A stretch of DNA of 64,000 nucleotides. Origin: Gemmatimonadota bacterium (GTDB taxonomy: Bacteria; Gemmatimonadota; Gemmatimonadetes; Palauibacterales; Palauibacteraceae). How positions within the stretch are numbered: the stretch's first letter is position 1; every line of letters begins with the position of its first letter. The notes under the pieces were generated by a model, which was not told the DNA's origin, ran no database searches, and saw only the letters and a list, made by a program, of their open reading frames with translations. The stretch lies in assembly GCA_029262175.1 (NCBI GenBank), contig JAJCZV010000062.1, forward strand, positions 111,847 through 175,846. The letters run 5' to 3'. Shown here piece by piece: positions 1 to 8,964 of the stretch. A program made the position numbers and the translations under genes.

Positions 1-2820
1 CCGAGTTATTGGCGCCTGGTCCGGGAGATTCAAACAGGGCTCGGGCCGGCCGAGGGAGAGGTCCCAGACTCGGGCTCGGTTTGAGCGGGCCGTGTCGGGG
101 AGTCCCTCAGCGGTCACCAGCCATCTCTCATGATAGGCGGCGTAACGAACGTTGATCTGTCCTACCATACCTGGCTCGGGCTCTATCGTAAGGCTAACGA
201 TCGGTGGGGTCGCGTCGTGTTGGGCACCCGAGGCAGAGTTCGCGGGGTCGAGGTCCACGGCCCAGACGCGTATCGTCGCGGGTGTGTCGACCTTGCGCTG
301 CGACCATGAGACCACCTGCTCTCCCGAGGCTGAGAAGACCGCTCCAAGGATGTCGTCGTGCGGCCGGCACCATCGAGAATCCCGCTCGCCAGCTGCCAAC
401 TCCCAAACGCAGACGCTATTCTCGGGGCTGCCATCACCTCCGTTCGGTCCGTAGAGCGCCAGGAGTTTCGTTGCATCGTCGCTAAACGTGAGCGTCTCGA
501 AGCCAGCGGGGATGACCACGCTCTCCCAAGCGGCCGGCAAGTCGTCGACTGCGGAGGTCAGGATCACGGTGGGGGTCGAGTCGAGCAGCGACGCCGTAAC
601 GATCGCCGCGTCCGAGAACGTGTAGCGGACGCGATTCTCCAAGTTGAAGAGATAGACCGTCTTCCGCGGCGCCGAGTCTGCCACGACCAGCAACCGTTGC
701 CCATCGAAAGCGAGACCACGGACCCGGCCGGGCGGATCGAACACGAAGAACGGCGTGGCCTGGCCGGCCAAGTCGAGTCCAGCCCGTGCCGTCAGGCTGT
801 CGACGTTTTCTTCTTCGCCCAACTCTGCGAGAACGAGAGCGGCCGTCAGTGGGTCGGTGCGCGCAGTCTCGGCTGCAAACAGAATTCTCTCTACGCGCTG
901 CCTTTGTAGTTCCGCTTCACGACGATCGACGTAGAAATCAGCGGCCACAGCGAGCACCGACGCGGCGCTCACGGCGGCCAGGACGAAGCCCCAGATCCAG
1001 TTCCGCCGACTCAGCTTCAAGAACTCGACGGTTTCGTCGAATGGACGTGGCCGAGGTCCAACCCCGGGCCGGGTCTGCGAGGATGAGGCCCCGTCCGACC
1101 CTGGCCCCTCCGCGACCGCGGCGCCACGGAATGCCGGAAGGCGAAGCACTCTCTCGTCCTGGGGCTTTGCCCACTCGGCAACAGAGGCGGGGCGCTTCCA
1201 GCCCCGTTTGATGCCAGCCCGGGCCGCCCACTCGAGCGCCAGCCCCAGCTTTGGCTGCGGGTACCAATTGGCGCTCCACCAAGGCTTCTTTCGGGCGACC
1301 CATTCCTGCGCCGCGACGGACAACGCGCCATAGATCTCCCGGTCCCGCATGTCGTCCGGAAGCCACTCATCGCGCAGCGTCGTCCAACTCCAGATCAGGC
1401 TCTCATGCGAGATGTCGATGGGGAGGTCGTCGCGGAGCGTCTCACCGTACGCCGACGAAGGTCGTTCGAAGGCGTCTCCGTCCCCAGAAGCCGCGGCGGC
1501 ACGCCTCATCGCTGGGGGAGGAGGGGACAGAAAAGTCCGACCCGTCTGGCGAAACGCGTCCAGAACCTTTTCTACGTCCTCGCGCGACGGTTGAAAACCG
1601 CCCTCAGATGGGTCCGGGACAGACGCTTCTTCAGGGACACCTACGAGCGTACACAACTCTTTGACGGTGGCGGTCCGCCGGCCCGGTCGGTTCTCGGCGT
1701 CGATTTCCGTCAGGCGCTGGAAGACGCGACGCGCGATGTCCTGTCGCCCGGCCCTCACCGCGCCTGGCTCGTCGGCGAGACCCCATTCGAATATGTCGCC
1801 CAGGTGCGCATCGAGTGCGTTCTCGAGGCCTCCGACGGACTCATAATCCGCTAAGCCGAGTTTGGCGGTCCCCGGTTCCCGTGCGTTCCACATCCGCATG
1901 AGGACGTGTTGTAGGACCGGGAGTAGACTCGTCTCGTCTCCGACGTCATTGAGGATGCGGTTGACCAGTCGTTCCTCGAACTCGACGCCGTTTGGACAGG
2001 CTTCGTCCACGAACGCGCGCGCAGGTCCTTCGATGACTTGCCGTAGTTCTGGCCGGTCGAGAAACGGCACCAGATAAAACCCGTCGTTCACCCAGCGCGT
2101 CAGGTTCTGGTAGCGCGTACAAGCGCCGAGGTAGTCCGACCTCATCGTCAGGATGACGAAGACTCGATTCGCCAGCTGTGGAGGGGCATAGATCTTCGCC
2201 GGCTGGCCCGCCTCCCTTGTTTGGCGGTGCGTGTCGGAGACCTCGGCCCGATACGCTTCGATCGAGTCCCGGGTGGCCTGGGCGGCGCGCAGGAGAAGCT
2301 CGACAAACGTAATGTCGTCTCTCGTGCCCCCGGGTTTTGCGATCTTCGACGTGTAGCGGAATAGCTCCTCGAACTGATCGACAAAAATCAGAAGGTTCTC
2401 GCGCGGGTGCAGGCGGGCGCGGTCCGCCACATCCAACAAGCCCCGCGAGCTACGGCGCAGCATCCCTTCTACGAGCTGTTCGGGAGGGATCGGTCCGCTT
2501 GGCCAATCGAACAGGTCCGGGTCCGACAGGGACTCCGCCAGCTCGCCGATCGGATCGTTGAGCGGACGCATTCGGACGACACGCCACCGCGCGCCCGCGT
2601 CCCCCACCAGCCCTCGGTCGAGGAGCGGACGCAGACCGCATTCGACCAGCGAAGACTTGCCGCTCCCAGAGGCACCCATGACGGCCACGAAACTCGTATC
2701 GCCCAGCCGTTCGGCTAGCTCGAAGGCGGCCTCGTCGCGACCGAAGAACCACTCGGCCTCCTCCGGCCGGAACGGCCGAAATCCAGGGTAGGGGGTCGCA
2801 TGACTCGTGGCAGCGCTCAT
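1..2820 (-). CDS. nSTAND1-type STAND NTPase with one TM helix and WD40 propeller (3' partial)
   Basis: I read an uninterrupted minus-strand frame of 940 codons from an ATG at 2820 to the window edge, so the stop lies outside. The N-terminus has the PYPGFRPF...FFGRD signature typical of nSTAND1 NTPases, Walker A GASGSGKSS at about residues 49-57 and a Walker B-like LLIFVDQFEELF at about 143-154. A hydrophobic helix at about 606-628 follows the STAND region. After it comes a helical linker and then WD40-like blades with VWEL, VWAV and VWDL turns at the end of the visible part. In this family the propeller senses a ligand and the STAND ATPase oligomerises to drive an effector. The start overlaps the stop of the upstream TIR gene (ATGA), so the pair is translationally coupled and the TIR protein is the likely effector. 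Family assignment is strong; the biological role is inferred. Confidence 0.88.
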   Translation of the reverse strand, partial: MSAATSHATPYPGFRPFRPEEAEWFFGRDEAAFELAERLGDTSFVAVMGASGSGKSSLVECGLRPLLDRGLVGDAGARWRVVRMRPLNDPIGELAESLSDPDLFDWPSGPIPPEQLVEGMLRRSSRGLLDVADRARLHPRENLLIFVDQFEELFRYTSKIAKPGGTRDDITFVELLLRAAQATRDSIEAYRAEVSDTHRQTREAGQPAKIYAPPQLANRVFVILTMRSDYLGACTRYQNLTRWVNDGFYLVPFLDRPELRQVIEGPARAFVDEACPNGVEFEERLVNRILNDVGDETSLLPVLQHVLMRMWNAREPGTAKLGLADYESVGGLENALDAHLGDIFEWGLADEPGAVRAGRQDIARRVFQRLTEIDAENRPGRRTATVKELCTLVGVPEEASVPDPSEGGFQPSREDVEKVLDAFRQTGRTFLSPPPPAMRRAAAASGDGDAFERPSSAYGETLRDDLPIDISHESLIWSWTTLRDEWLPDDMRDREIYGALSVAAQEWVARKKPWWSANWYPQPKLGLALEWAARAGIKRGWKRPASVAEWAKPQDERVLRLPAFRGAAVAEGPGSDGASSSQTRPGVGPRPRPFDETVEFLKLSRRNWIWGFVLAAVSAASVLAVAADFYVDRREAELQRQRVERILFAAETARTDPLTAALVLAELGEEENVDSLTARAGLDLAGQATPFFVFDPPGRVRGLAFDGQRLLVVADSAPRKTVYLFNLENRVRYTFSDAAIVTASLLDSTPTVILTSAVDDLPAAWESVVIPAGFETLTFSDDATKLLALYGPNGGDGSPENSVCVWELAAGERDSRWCRPHDDILGAVFSASGEQVVSWSQRKVDTPATIRVWAVDLDPANSASGAQHDATPPIVSLTIEPEPGMVGQINVRYAAYHERWLVTAEGLPDTARSNRARVWDLSLGRPEPCLNLPDQAPITR

Positions 2821-4166
2821 TGGAGCGGTGCCGTTCTCGTGCGCCTCACTTCATCGATGAATTGCCTAAGCGCCGTCTGCGCCTCCGGTGAGAGGCCAGA
2901 GCCTGCGACGATGCGGATGACGTCCTTCGCCTTGAACTCCTGCTTCGCTTGGTCCAGTGGATCGAAATAGCAGCACGCAATCAGTCGGCTGGGCCATCCC
3001 TTGCGATTCTCGATTCGTATGCTCTGGAGCCACGAAGGAAACGGTGCGTGCCCCGCCACGACGAGGACTGCATGACAGATACTCATCGCAGTCTCGTAGT
3101 GCTTGGCGCGTTCTGACGTGTCCGTTTCCGGGCCATACATCGTCGGATACGTCACGCAGTCGAGGCGGTCGAGAAAATCGACGACCCGCTGCGTCTCCTT
3201 CGCGTCTGAGGATTCATAGTGGACGTAGATGTCGAGCAGGTCCTTCGATGCGGGGGGCTCAATCGGGGCCTGCTCGGCAACGGGCGTCCCTGCGCGTTCG
3301 CCGAGTTCGCGAAGCAGGTGCTTGCGGAATTCCTCGAGAGAATTCTCGTAGGGTGTCGTGCCCTCGGCGCCCTTCACCTCGGCAAAGAGTTCCTTCATCG
3401 TCGAGTTGTGTGGATCACTCTCGGGTTCCAGCCAAACCAGACGCCGCGTTTTCCCTGCTGCTGCGACCGCCTCGTCCGCAGCGGCCTCGTCGTAGGCGCT
3501 ATTGAGCAGGTGCACCGAGACGTCTGCTTCGGCGAGCCTGGTGGTCGCCTCCAGGATTTGTTCCGGTGTCGCGGCCGCATCCGCCTGGGGCGCGACGGCG
3601 AAGCCATGGCTCACAAGCTCATTCAGAAGTTGCTTGCGCTCCCCGAAGAGACTCTTGTGCGTGTGGGCGAGAAACACCTTCTTTTGCGCCGCAGCAGGAA
3701 CGTCCTCCTCGGGCGAGGGGAGCGCCGACAAGACCTGCATGACCAGGTTCGTACAAGCCGTCCTGAGGAGGGCCTCTGTCGGCGCCGAGTCCTCCCCGAA
3801 GGCCTCGTACTTCCCAGCGGCGCCCTGGAGGTACTCCGGGATCGCGACCGGCGTCTCCACGAGCAGAAAGATCGGCGGCTCTCCGGTGGAATCTCGCTTT
3901 CGGGCGGCCCGGTCGAACCTGGCCCCCTCGACCGCCTGGGCCGAGCCCAGGTAGTCGTCCGAAACCACGGCGACAAAAACCGCGGCGTTCTCGGGAGTGC
4001 CGGTGGCCATACCCTCATCGAGGGGTTCCGAACTGCGGATATCCAGGCCGGACGGCTCGATTTGCGCGAACGTCCCCCGGATAAGCTCTGCGGCTGAGCA
4101 TGCGCCGTCTGGCGCCCGAGCGAAGCTCAGGAAGACGTCGAAGCCATCGTGTTGCCCGTTAGCCAA
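2817..4166 (-). CDS. Triple-domain TIR / DUF4062-like / TIR-like protein
   Basis: This 449-residue protein starts with TTG; a GGAG lies 8 nt upstream. Residues 8-150 look like a TIR domain: FDVFLSFA forms strand A, and VFVAVVSDDYLGS is followed by AQAVE, placing a candidate catalytic glutamate near residue 80. Residues 162-295 start KKVFLAHTHKSLFGERKQL and read like the DUF4062-type alpha/beta domain often fused to bacterial TIRs. Residues 310-440 (LDIYVHYESSD..., CHAVLVVAG) resemble a second, degenerate TIR fold. TIR domains in bacterial conflict systems usually cleave NAD+ or make signalling nucleotides. The gene overlaps the STAND-WD40 gene by 4 nt, which suggests that the STAND protein controls this effector. 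Domain calls are by eye; the enzymatic activity is untested. Confidence 0.82.
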   Translation of the reverse strand: MANGQHDGFDVFLSFARAPDGACSAAELIRGTFAQIEPSGLDIRSSEPLDEGMATGTPENAAVFVAVVSDDYLGSAQAVEGARFDRAARKRDSTGEPPIFLLVETPVAIPEYLQGAAGKYEAFGEDSAPTEALLRTACTNLVMQVLSALPSPEEDVPAAAQKKVFLAHTHKSLFGERKQLLNELVSHGFAVAPQADAAATPEQILEATTRLAEADVSVHLLNSAYDEAAADEAVAAAGKTRRLVWLEPESDPHNSTMKELFAEVKGAEGTTPYENSLEEFRKHLLRELGERAGTPVAEQAPIEPPASKDLLDIYVHYESSDAKETQRVVDFLDRLDCVTYPTMYGPETDTSERAKHYETAMSICHAVLVVAGHAPFPSWLQSIRIENRKGWPSRLIACCYFDPLDQAKQEFKAKDVIRIVAGSGLSPEAQTALRQFIDEVRRTRTAPLQ

Positions 4167-4450
4167 GAGAGGCGCTCCAAAAAGTCGGATTTCGGCTCAT
4201 CGCATCGAGCCGCCTCCCACTCACCCCTTCCCGGCGGCGCCCCTTTCCGGCAATAGGAACCGCACCGCCCGGGCCTGTGACCAAGAGACACGCGCCCCCA
4301 AAGGCTTGGTACTAGGGGAGATCGGCGGCAATGAGGCTCTCGCCGAGTTTCGCGTGCGGTCGCGCACACGGAACAAATTTCCGAAAAAACTGCCCCCCAG
4401 TCAACTAACCTACACGAGATTAGGGGCTCGGTAGGCTCAGGACGCTGATT
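4167..4450 (-). promoter_or_regulatory. 284-nt non-coding region upstream of the TIR gene
   Basis: No credible gene lies between the small gene ending at 4451 and the TTG start at 4166. Both flanking genes point left, so this is the 5' region of the TIR/STAND operon and may contain its own promoter. It holds a T-rich run (TTTTTTCGGAAATTTG on the minus strand near 4370-4386), locally lower GC than its surroundings, and the GGAG ribosome site of the TTG start at about 4175-4178. I cannot pick a convincing -35/-10 pair. Confidence 0.4.
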
Positions 4451-4852
4451 TTACGCGGGTTCACACAGCAGCGAGGCGGTTTCGCGCTGGGCATCGCTCG
4501 GCTCGTTTGGGAGGGTGACGACCAAAGCGCGTTGCCGCGACTCGCTCGGAACCTGCATCAGGAAAGAACCCAGGGGGGGCGCACCGCTGACCGGTCGCGA
4601 CCGCCCATTCTCGTCGATCGAGACCAACTGCCCCGGTGCGAGGTGGCTGGCAAGCCAAGCACCGTATCCGACCCATGCGTCGAGAATGGTCGGGTCTTCT
4701 TGCTTCGTTTCGACCTCGACCTTGTAGCGCTTCACCGCCTGCGCGTACAACGCGGCGTCGCGCGCCTTGAGTTCCAGCAGTAGGCGGCGGTATCGAGGCT
4801 GGACGTCTTCAAGACCGTGCTCGGCCAGGGCGGTCTCGTAGCGTTCGCTCAT
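4451..4852 (-). CDS. Small conserved hypothetical protein
   Basis: This 133-residue protein starts at ATG 4852. Its N-terminal half is helical and charged (YRRLLLELKARDAALYAQAV), and a middle segment with WVGYGAWLASHLAPG and SIDENGRSRP looks like a conserved core. I associate this pattern with a small protein family of unknown function common in Gemmatimonadota-like genomes, but from memory only. There is no signal peptide, membrane helix or known catalytic motif. It lies 285 nt upstream of the TIR gene and 25 nt downstream of a DUF1801 gene on the same strand, so it is more likely grouped with DUF1801 than with the TIR module. Confidence 0.6.
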   Translation of the reverse strand: MSERYETALAEHGLEDVQPRYRRLLLELKARDAALYAQAVKRYKVEVETKQEDPTILDAWVGYGAWLASHLAPGQLVSIDENGRSRPVSGAPPLGSFLMQVPSESRQRALVVTLPNEPSDAQRETASLLCEPA

Positions 4853-4877
4853 GACGTCGAGCCGGAAGTGTGCGGGG

Positions 4878-5300
4878 TCAGGATGCGTCGGTCTGGGCGG
4901 TGACCATGTCCATCGATCCGCGCACGAGCTGTTCGAGAACGTCCAGGTCTACGTCCTCGAGATTCTTGATGTACAGGCACGACTTGCCTGTCGTGAACTT
5001 GCCGAGCTTGGCCATCAGTTCGTCGTGCCGTGAGAAACCAGACATGATGTAGAGCGTGAGCGCCTGCTTTCGCGGCGAGAAACCCGCTGCCGGCCAATCT
5101 CCTTCTCGACCACTGGCATACTTGTAGTGGTAGCTCCCAAACCCGACGATCGAGTCACCCCACATCACCGGGTCCTCGCCCGTGACCCGCTTCATGAACT
5201 CCAGCATGGAATGCGAGTCCGCGCGACGCTTCTCATCGGCGACCCCCGCGAGAAAGGCGTCGACGTCTAGGTCATTTGGGATGGTCTTGTAGTTGGACAT
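4878..5300 (-). CDS. DUF1801 domain protein
   Basis: This 140-residue protein has the core layout of DUF1801 (YdhG-like): a GEDPVMWGDSIVGFGSYHYKY segment, then a run that includes ALTLYIMSGFSRHDELM, then KSCLYIKNLEDVDLDVLEQLV. The family is cytoplasmic and has no firm biochemical role. I chose the ATG at 5300; upstream extension in the same frame gives low-complexity sequence unlike the family. A second DUF1801 gene lies at 59209-59628, so the window holds two distant paralogues. Confidence 0.82.
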   Translation of the reverse strand: MSNYKTIPNDLDVDAFLAGVADEKRRADSHSMLEFMKRVTGEDPVMWGDSIVGFGSYHYKYASGREGDWPAAGFSPRKQALTLYIMSGFSRHDELMAKLGKFTTGKSCLYIKNLEDVDLDVLEQLVRGSMDMVTAQTDAS

Positions 5301-5489
5301 CTGGTCAAACGCTCCATGACTGAATTGGACTCGGACCAATCTTACCCGCGCCGCCGACCCATACAAGGAGACCCCCGTTCGCATCCCGCCAAGTCGTGAC
5401 CAGGTATGTCTCTTGCCCGTCTTCAAGCTACGCTGAGGTGGTCGCTGACCCGGTCGACACCCGACGGGCGCTGCAGGGGGAGGGATCGA

Positions 5490-6593
5490 ATGAAAGGGTT
5501 GCGGAGGCACATAGCGGGCGGTTCGCCGGGGCGGAGCGTGCTGGTGGGCTCGATGTGCCTGACCCTCGTCTCGTGCGAAGCGACGGCGCCCGAGGTCCCG
5601 CGAGATCCCGATCCCGTCGTCCAACGCGGCAGTCGCGTCTTGAGTCTGGCGATCAGCGATCGCGCAGACGGAGATTTCGGGCTCGCGTATTCGGAAGCGG
5701 TCGCAGCCGGCGTCCAGGCAACGAGTTTGTCTTTGAGTTGGGATGACCTAGAGACCCAACCGGGCGTGTTCTCGCCGACCCCTCATTTTCTTCAGATCGG
5801 CGCGGACTTCTACGGTCCGGCCGGGACGAAGCTGGTGCTGGGGATCAACCCGATCGATACGAACAACAACCGAGTGCCTGGCTATTTGGACGGCTTGGCA
5901 TGGGACGATCCGCAGGTGGTCGATGCGTTCAAGGCGCTTCTCGACTGGGCTCTTCCCATCGTCGGCGCTGTGGACTTGCATGCGCTGTCCATCGGAAACG
6001 AGATCGACGCGACCCTCGCCTCCACCTCGGAGTGGACGGCGTACACGAGTTTTTGGGAACAGGTGTCGTCCCACGCACGCTCGATCCGCCCCGGTCTGCG
6101 CGTCGGATCCAAGGTGACGATCGGTGGCATCACAGGACCGTTTGCGGATCGAGCCTTTGCGCTGAACCAGCTCTCCGACGTGGTCTTGACGACGTACTAC
6201 CCGTTGAACGGCGACTTCACGATCAAGCCTCCGTCGAGTGTTCAGGGCGTCTTCGACGATGTCGTCAATCGCTATCCCGGACGAACGATCATGTTCGCCG
6301 AGATCGGGAGTCCGTCGACCACGCAATGTGGGAGTTCGCAGACGCTACAGGCCGAATTCGTCCGCGAAGCCTTCCAGGCGTGGGACCGTCACGCGGACCA
6401 CGTCGAACTCTTGGAATGGGTATGGCAGCACGACATTCCGCCGGAGGCCGTGGCCACTTTCGAGCAGTATTACGGTCTCTCCAACCCGTGTTTTCTCGAC
6501 TATCTCGGGACGCTGGGTCTGAAGAGCTTCCAGGGACAAGCGAAGCCGGCGTGGACGGCCCTCGAAACCGAGGCCGCCCGTCGCGGCTGGTAA
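5490..6593 (+). CDS. TIM-barrel glycoside hydrolase-like lipoprotein
   Basis: The ATG at 5490 follows a GGGGGAGGG ribosome site and gives 367 residues. The N-terminus has basic residues, a hydrophobic stretch and the lipobox LVSC, so the protein should be exported and lipid-anchored. The body reads like a clan A (alpha/beta)8 glycosidase: an LSIGNEID segment supplies a candidate acid/base glutamate at about residue 171, and IMFAEIGSPS a candidate nucleophile glutamate at about 271. The pattern is closest to GH5/GH53-type enzymes, but the substrate cannot be read from sequence. It is monocistronic and convergent with fmdB. Confidence 0.75.
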   Translation: MKGLRRHIAGGSPGRSVLVGSMCLTLVSCEATAPEVPRDPDPVVQRGSRVLSLAISDRADGDFGLAYSEAVAAGVQATSLSLSWDDLETQPGVFSPTPHFLQIGADFYGPAGTKLVLGINPIDTNNNRVPGYLDGLAWDDPQVVDAFKALLDWALPIVGAVDLHALSIGNEIDATLASTSEWTAYTSFWEQVSSHARSIRPGLRVGSKVTIGGITGPFADRAFALNQLSDVVLTTYYPLNGDFTIKPPSSVQGVFDDVVNRYPGRTIMFAEIGSPSTTQCGSSQTLQAEFVREAFQAWDRHADHVELLEWVWQHDIPPEAVATFEQYYGLSNPCFLDYLGTLGLKSFQGQAKPAWTALETEAARRGW

Positions 6594-6616
6594 CGGCTGA
6601 CAGACGGACCGGGTCG

Positions 6617-6865
6617 CTAGTGGTCGTCGTGGTTTAGTTCGTACTCGCGTTGTGTGCGGACCCGCTCGCTCCCCTGCGCCGCATCCCGCTTCTTCGCGGC
6701 GTTGAGACTGCGCGCTTTTCTGCCCTCCGAATGAACGCGGGGAAGCGAAAGAAGCCGTTCGAGATCTTCGCTGTCGCAGGCCGGACATGCGGGTGTGGTC
6801 TCACCACGAATCAGTAGTTCGAACGCATGTTCGCAGGCACGACACGAGTACTCGTATATCGGCAC
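6617..6865 (-). CDS. FmdB-family zinc ribbon protein
   Basis: This 82-residue protein begins MPIYEYSCRACEHAFE, the classic FmdB N-terminus, and has two Cys-x2-Cys knuckles (CRAC and CPAC) that should bind one zinc. The C-terminal half is basic and probably disordered. FmdB-like proteins are small putative regulators of poorly known role. It starts 10 nt after the cold-shock gene stops and is probably cotranscribed with it. Confidence 0.88.
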   Translation of the reverse strand: MPIYEYSCRACEHAFELLIRGETTPACPACDSEDLERLLSLPRVHSEGRKARSLNAAKKRDAAQGSERVRTQREYELNHDDH

Positions 6866-6875
6866 GGCGCTTTCC

Positions 6876-7082
6876 TTACATCTGAACGACGTTCTCGGCC
6901 GCAGGACCCTTCTGTCCCTCTACGACGTCGAACTCGACAAGCGCACCTTCGGCGAGGCTCTTGAACCCCTCGGCCTGAATCGCACTGTGGTGGACGAAAC
7001 AATCCTTGCTGCCGTCTTCCGGTGTGATGAAACCGAAACCCTTTTGGTCATTGAACCACTTTACCGTGCCTCTGGATCGCAT
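6876..7082 (-). CDS. csp: Cold-shock domain protein (CspA family)
   Basis: This 68-residue single cold-shock domain has RNP1 (KGFGFI) and RNP2 (DCFVHHSAI), so it is a single-stranded nucleic acid chaperone. Three tandem start codons are present (TTG 7088, ATG 7085, ATG 7082). GGAG at 7090-7093 sits 7 nt from the last one, so I use 7082; [10 protein letters not shown] then matches the family start. The gene follows rho after a short gap that contains a strong hairpin, and precedes fmdB. Confidence 0.93.
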   Translation of the reverse strand: MRSRGTVKWFNDQKGFGFITPEDGSKDCFVHHSAIQAEGFKSLAEGALVEFDVVEGQKGPAAENVVQM

Positions 7083-7111
7083 CATCAAACTCCGTGTTCA
7101 GTGCCGTCTTT

Positions 7112-7128
7112 GCGCGGAGGCTCCGCGC
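7112..7128 (-). promoter_or_regulatory. GC-rich hairpin between rho and the cold-shock gene
   Basis: GCGCGGAG and CTCCGCGC form a perfect inverted repeat separated by one base (functional loop about 5 nt). No T-tract follows on either strand, so it is not a standard intrinsic terminator. It lies about 30 nt upstream of the cold-shock start and would be in its 5' leader if transcription reads in from rho. Confidence 0.45.
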
Positions 7129-7163
7129 CGTCCACCATCCCGCTTTCGCGGTCGGGCCCTTCG

Positions 7164-8417
7164 CTACTCGCCAGCTGCCATGGAGTCGAGGAACTCTTGA
7201 TTGTTGTCCGTCCTCCGTAGGCGTTCGATCATGAACTGGATCGCCTCGGCCGCCGGCATGTCCGAGAGGAAATTGCGCAACAAGTACATCCGATTGAGTT
7301 CTACCTCGTTGAGGAGAAGCTCCTCTTTGCGCGTGCTCGACCGATTGAGGTCGATCGCGGGGTAGATCCTCTTGTCGGAGATCTGTCGGTCCAGAAGAAC
7401 CTCGCTGTTTCCCGTCCCTTTGAACTCCTCAAAAATCACTTCGTCCATCCTGCTGCCCGTTTCGATCAAGGCAGTGGCGATGATGGTGAGACTTCCACCT
7501 TCTTCGATGTTGCGGGCCGCACCAAAAAACCGTTTCGGTTTGTGAAGCGCGTTGGCATCCACACCTCCAGACAGAATCTTCCCAGAGTGCGGAACCGTGG
7601 TGTTGTAGGCGCGCGCGAGTCGCGTAATCGAATCGAGAAGGATCACCACGTCCTGTTTGTACTCGACGAGGCGTTTTGCTTTCTCGAGCACCATCTCCGC
7701 GACCTGCGTGTGACGATCTGCCGGCTCGTCGAACGTCGAGGAGATGATCTCAGCCGGGACATTCTCCTCCATGTCCGTGACTTCCTCTGGACGCTCATCG
7801 ATCAAGAGGACGATCACCTTCGCCTCGGGCTGGCTTTTGACGATGGCGTTGGCGATCTGCTGGAGCAGGATCGTTTTTCCGGCCTTCGGCGGAGACACGA
7901 TCAGGCTGCGCTGTCCGTAACCGATCGGGGCAATCAGATCGAGGATCCGCATGGAAATCTCGCCCTCTGGCTGCTCGAGGACGATGCGTTCTTCCGGGTA
8001 GCGGGGGCGGAGATTGTCGAACGCGATCCGATGTTTGGCCTTTTCCGGATCGTTCCCGTTGACCGTCTCGACTTTGAGAAGCGCCAAATATCGTTCGCCC
8101 TCCTTGGGAGGCCGAACCTGTCCCTGGATCGTGTCGCCCGTGCGCGCGTCGAATCGTTTGATCTGGGAGGGCGAGACGTAGATGTCGTCTGGGCCGTAGA
8201 GGTAGTTCCAGTCCTGGCTCCTCAGGAAGCCATATCCCTCGGGAAGAATCTCGAGGACACCTTCGCCGCGTAGCACGGTGTCGCCGTCAAGCAGATTCTG
8301 CTCGATCCGGAAGATGAGATCCTGCTTCCGCATACCCGAGAAATTCTGAATATCCAACTCTTCAGCCATCTCGTGCAGCTCGCCGATCGACTTTGATTTG
8401 AGTTCGGCGATGTCCAC
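7164..8417 (-). CDS. rho: Transcription termination factor Rho
   Basis: This 417-residue Rho is close to the usual 419. The order is a helical N-terminus ([19 protein letters not shown]), a cold-shock-like RNA-binding domain ([19 protein letters not shown]), then the RecA-type ATPase with Walker A PPKAGKT (Lys about 181), the [16 protein letters not shown] segment, Walker [17 protein letters not shown] and the [10 protein letters not shown]-loop region. I chose GTG at 8417 because GGAG sits 7 nt upstream and the length then matches the family. Rho is a hexameric RNA translocase that ends transcription. Confidence 0.97.
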   Translation of the reverse strand: MDIAELKSKSIGELHEMAEELDIQNFSGMRKQDLIFRIEQNLLDGDTVLRGEGVLEILPEGYGFLRSQDWNYLYGPDDIYVSPSQIKRFDARTGDTIQGQVRPPKEGERYLALLKVETVNGNDPEKAKHRIAFDNLRPRYPEERIVLEQPEGEISMRILDLIAPIGYGQRSLIVSPPKAGKTILLQQIANAIVKSQPEAKVIVLLIDERPEEVTDMEENVPAEIISSTFDEPADRHTQVAEMVLEKAKRLVEYKQDVVILLDSITRLARAYNTTVPHSGKILSGGVDANALHKPKRFFGAARNIEEGGSLTIIATALIETGSRMDEVIFEEFKGTGNSEVLLDRQISDKRIYPAIDLNRSSTRKEELLLNEVELNRMYLLRNFLSDMPAAEAIQFMIERLRRTDNNQEFLDSMAAGE

Positions 8418-8578
8418 CGATGTTCTCCGGAAGTGGGACGTGAGGCCGGTCGCGTCCGAATGAGGGTTAGGAGGTTGAACTGGGGGATGTGGTTCGGGCT
8501 GGACCAAACGACCATAATGGCTGACCCTGAAACGGTCAAGCGTACGATCGGTAGGATCGCCACCTCGGGAGCAGCGGC

Positions 8579-8935
8579 ATGTCGCGACACAATCGTGAGG
8601 GCAGAGGCCTCGATCAGTTAGGAAATTTCTGGCGGATCAGTTATCAGCCCGACTGGTTCCGGCTCCTCAAGATTTCTCGGCCGCTGCCGAATGGCCGTCG
8701 TCGTTCTTCGCTGACGGTCTTTCGGAACCCCGCCCGACAGGCCGAGGCGGATCCCGGGCGGGCGGTTCGAACGCGCATCACTTCGGCGGACGGTTCGATC
8801 GATGTGGCCGTGTCGGTAGAGGACCGCGACGCCATCGTCGATCACATCGTCATCGGGATCAAGAACAAACGAGGGCGAAAGACCGAAGTGCTCCGGTTTG
8901 TCGTCCAGGGTGGCCTGCCACCGAAGAAGGGGTAG
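8579..8935 (+). CDS. Hypothetical protein, 118 residues
   Basis: The ATG at 8579 has a GGAG 7 nt upstream, which supports translation. The sequence starts with [20 protein letters not shown], continues with a basic middle, and ends with a compact predicted beta segment ([21 protein letters not shown]) and a basic tail. There is no signal peptide, membrane helix or recognised motif. It is transcribed away from rho and toward the MlaD-like gene. I do not recognise the family. Confidence 0.6.
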   Translation: MSRHNREGRGLDQLGNFWRISYQPDWFRLLKISRPLPNGRRRSSLTVFRNPARQAEADPGRAVRTRITSADGSIDVAVSVEDRDAIVDHIVIGIKNKRGRKTEVLRFVVQGGLPPKKG

Positions 8936-8964
8936 GCCAAGAAGAGGCGGTTCTCGAAGCGGAG

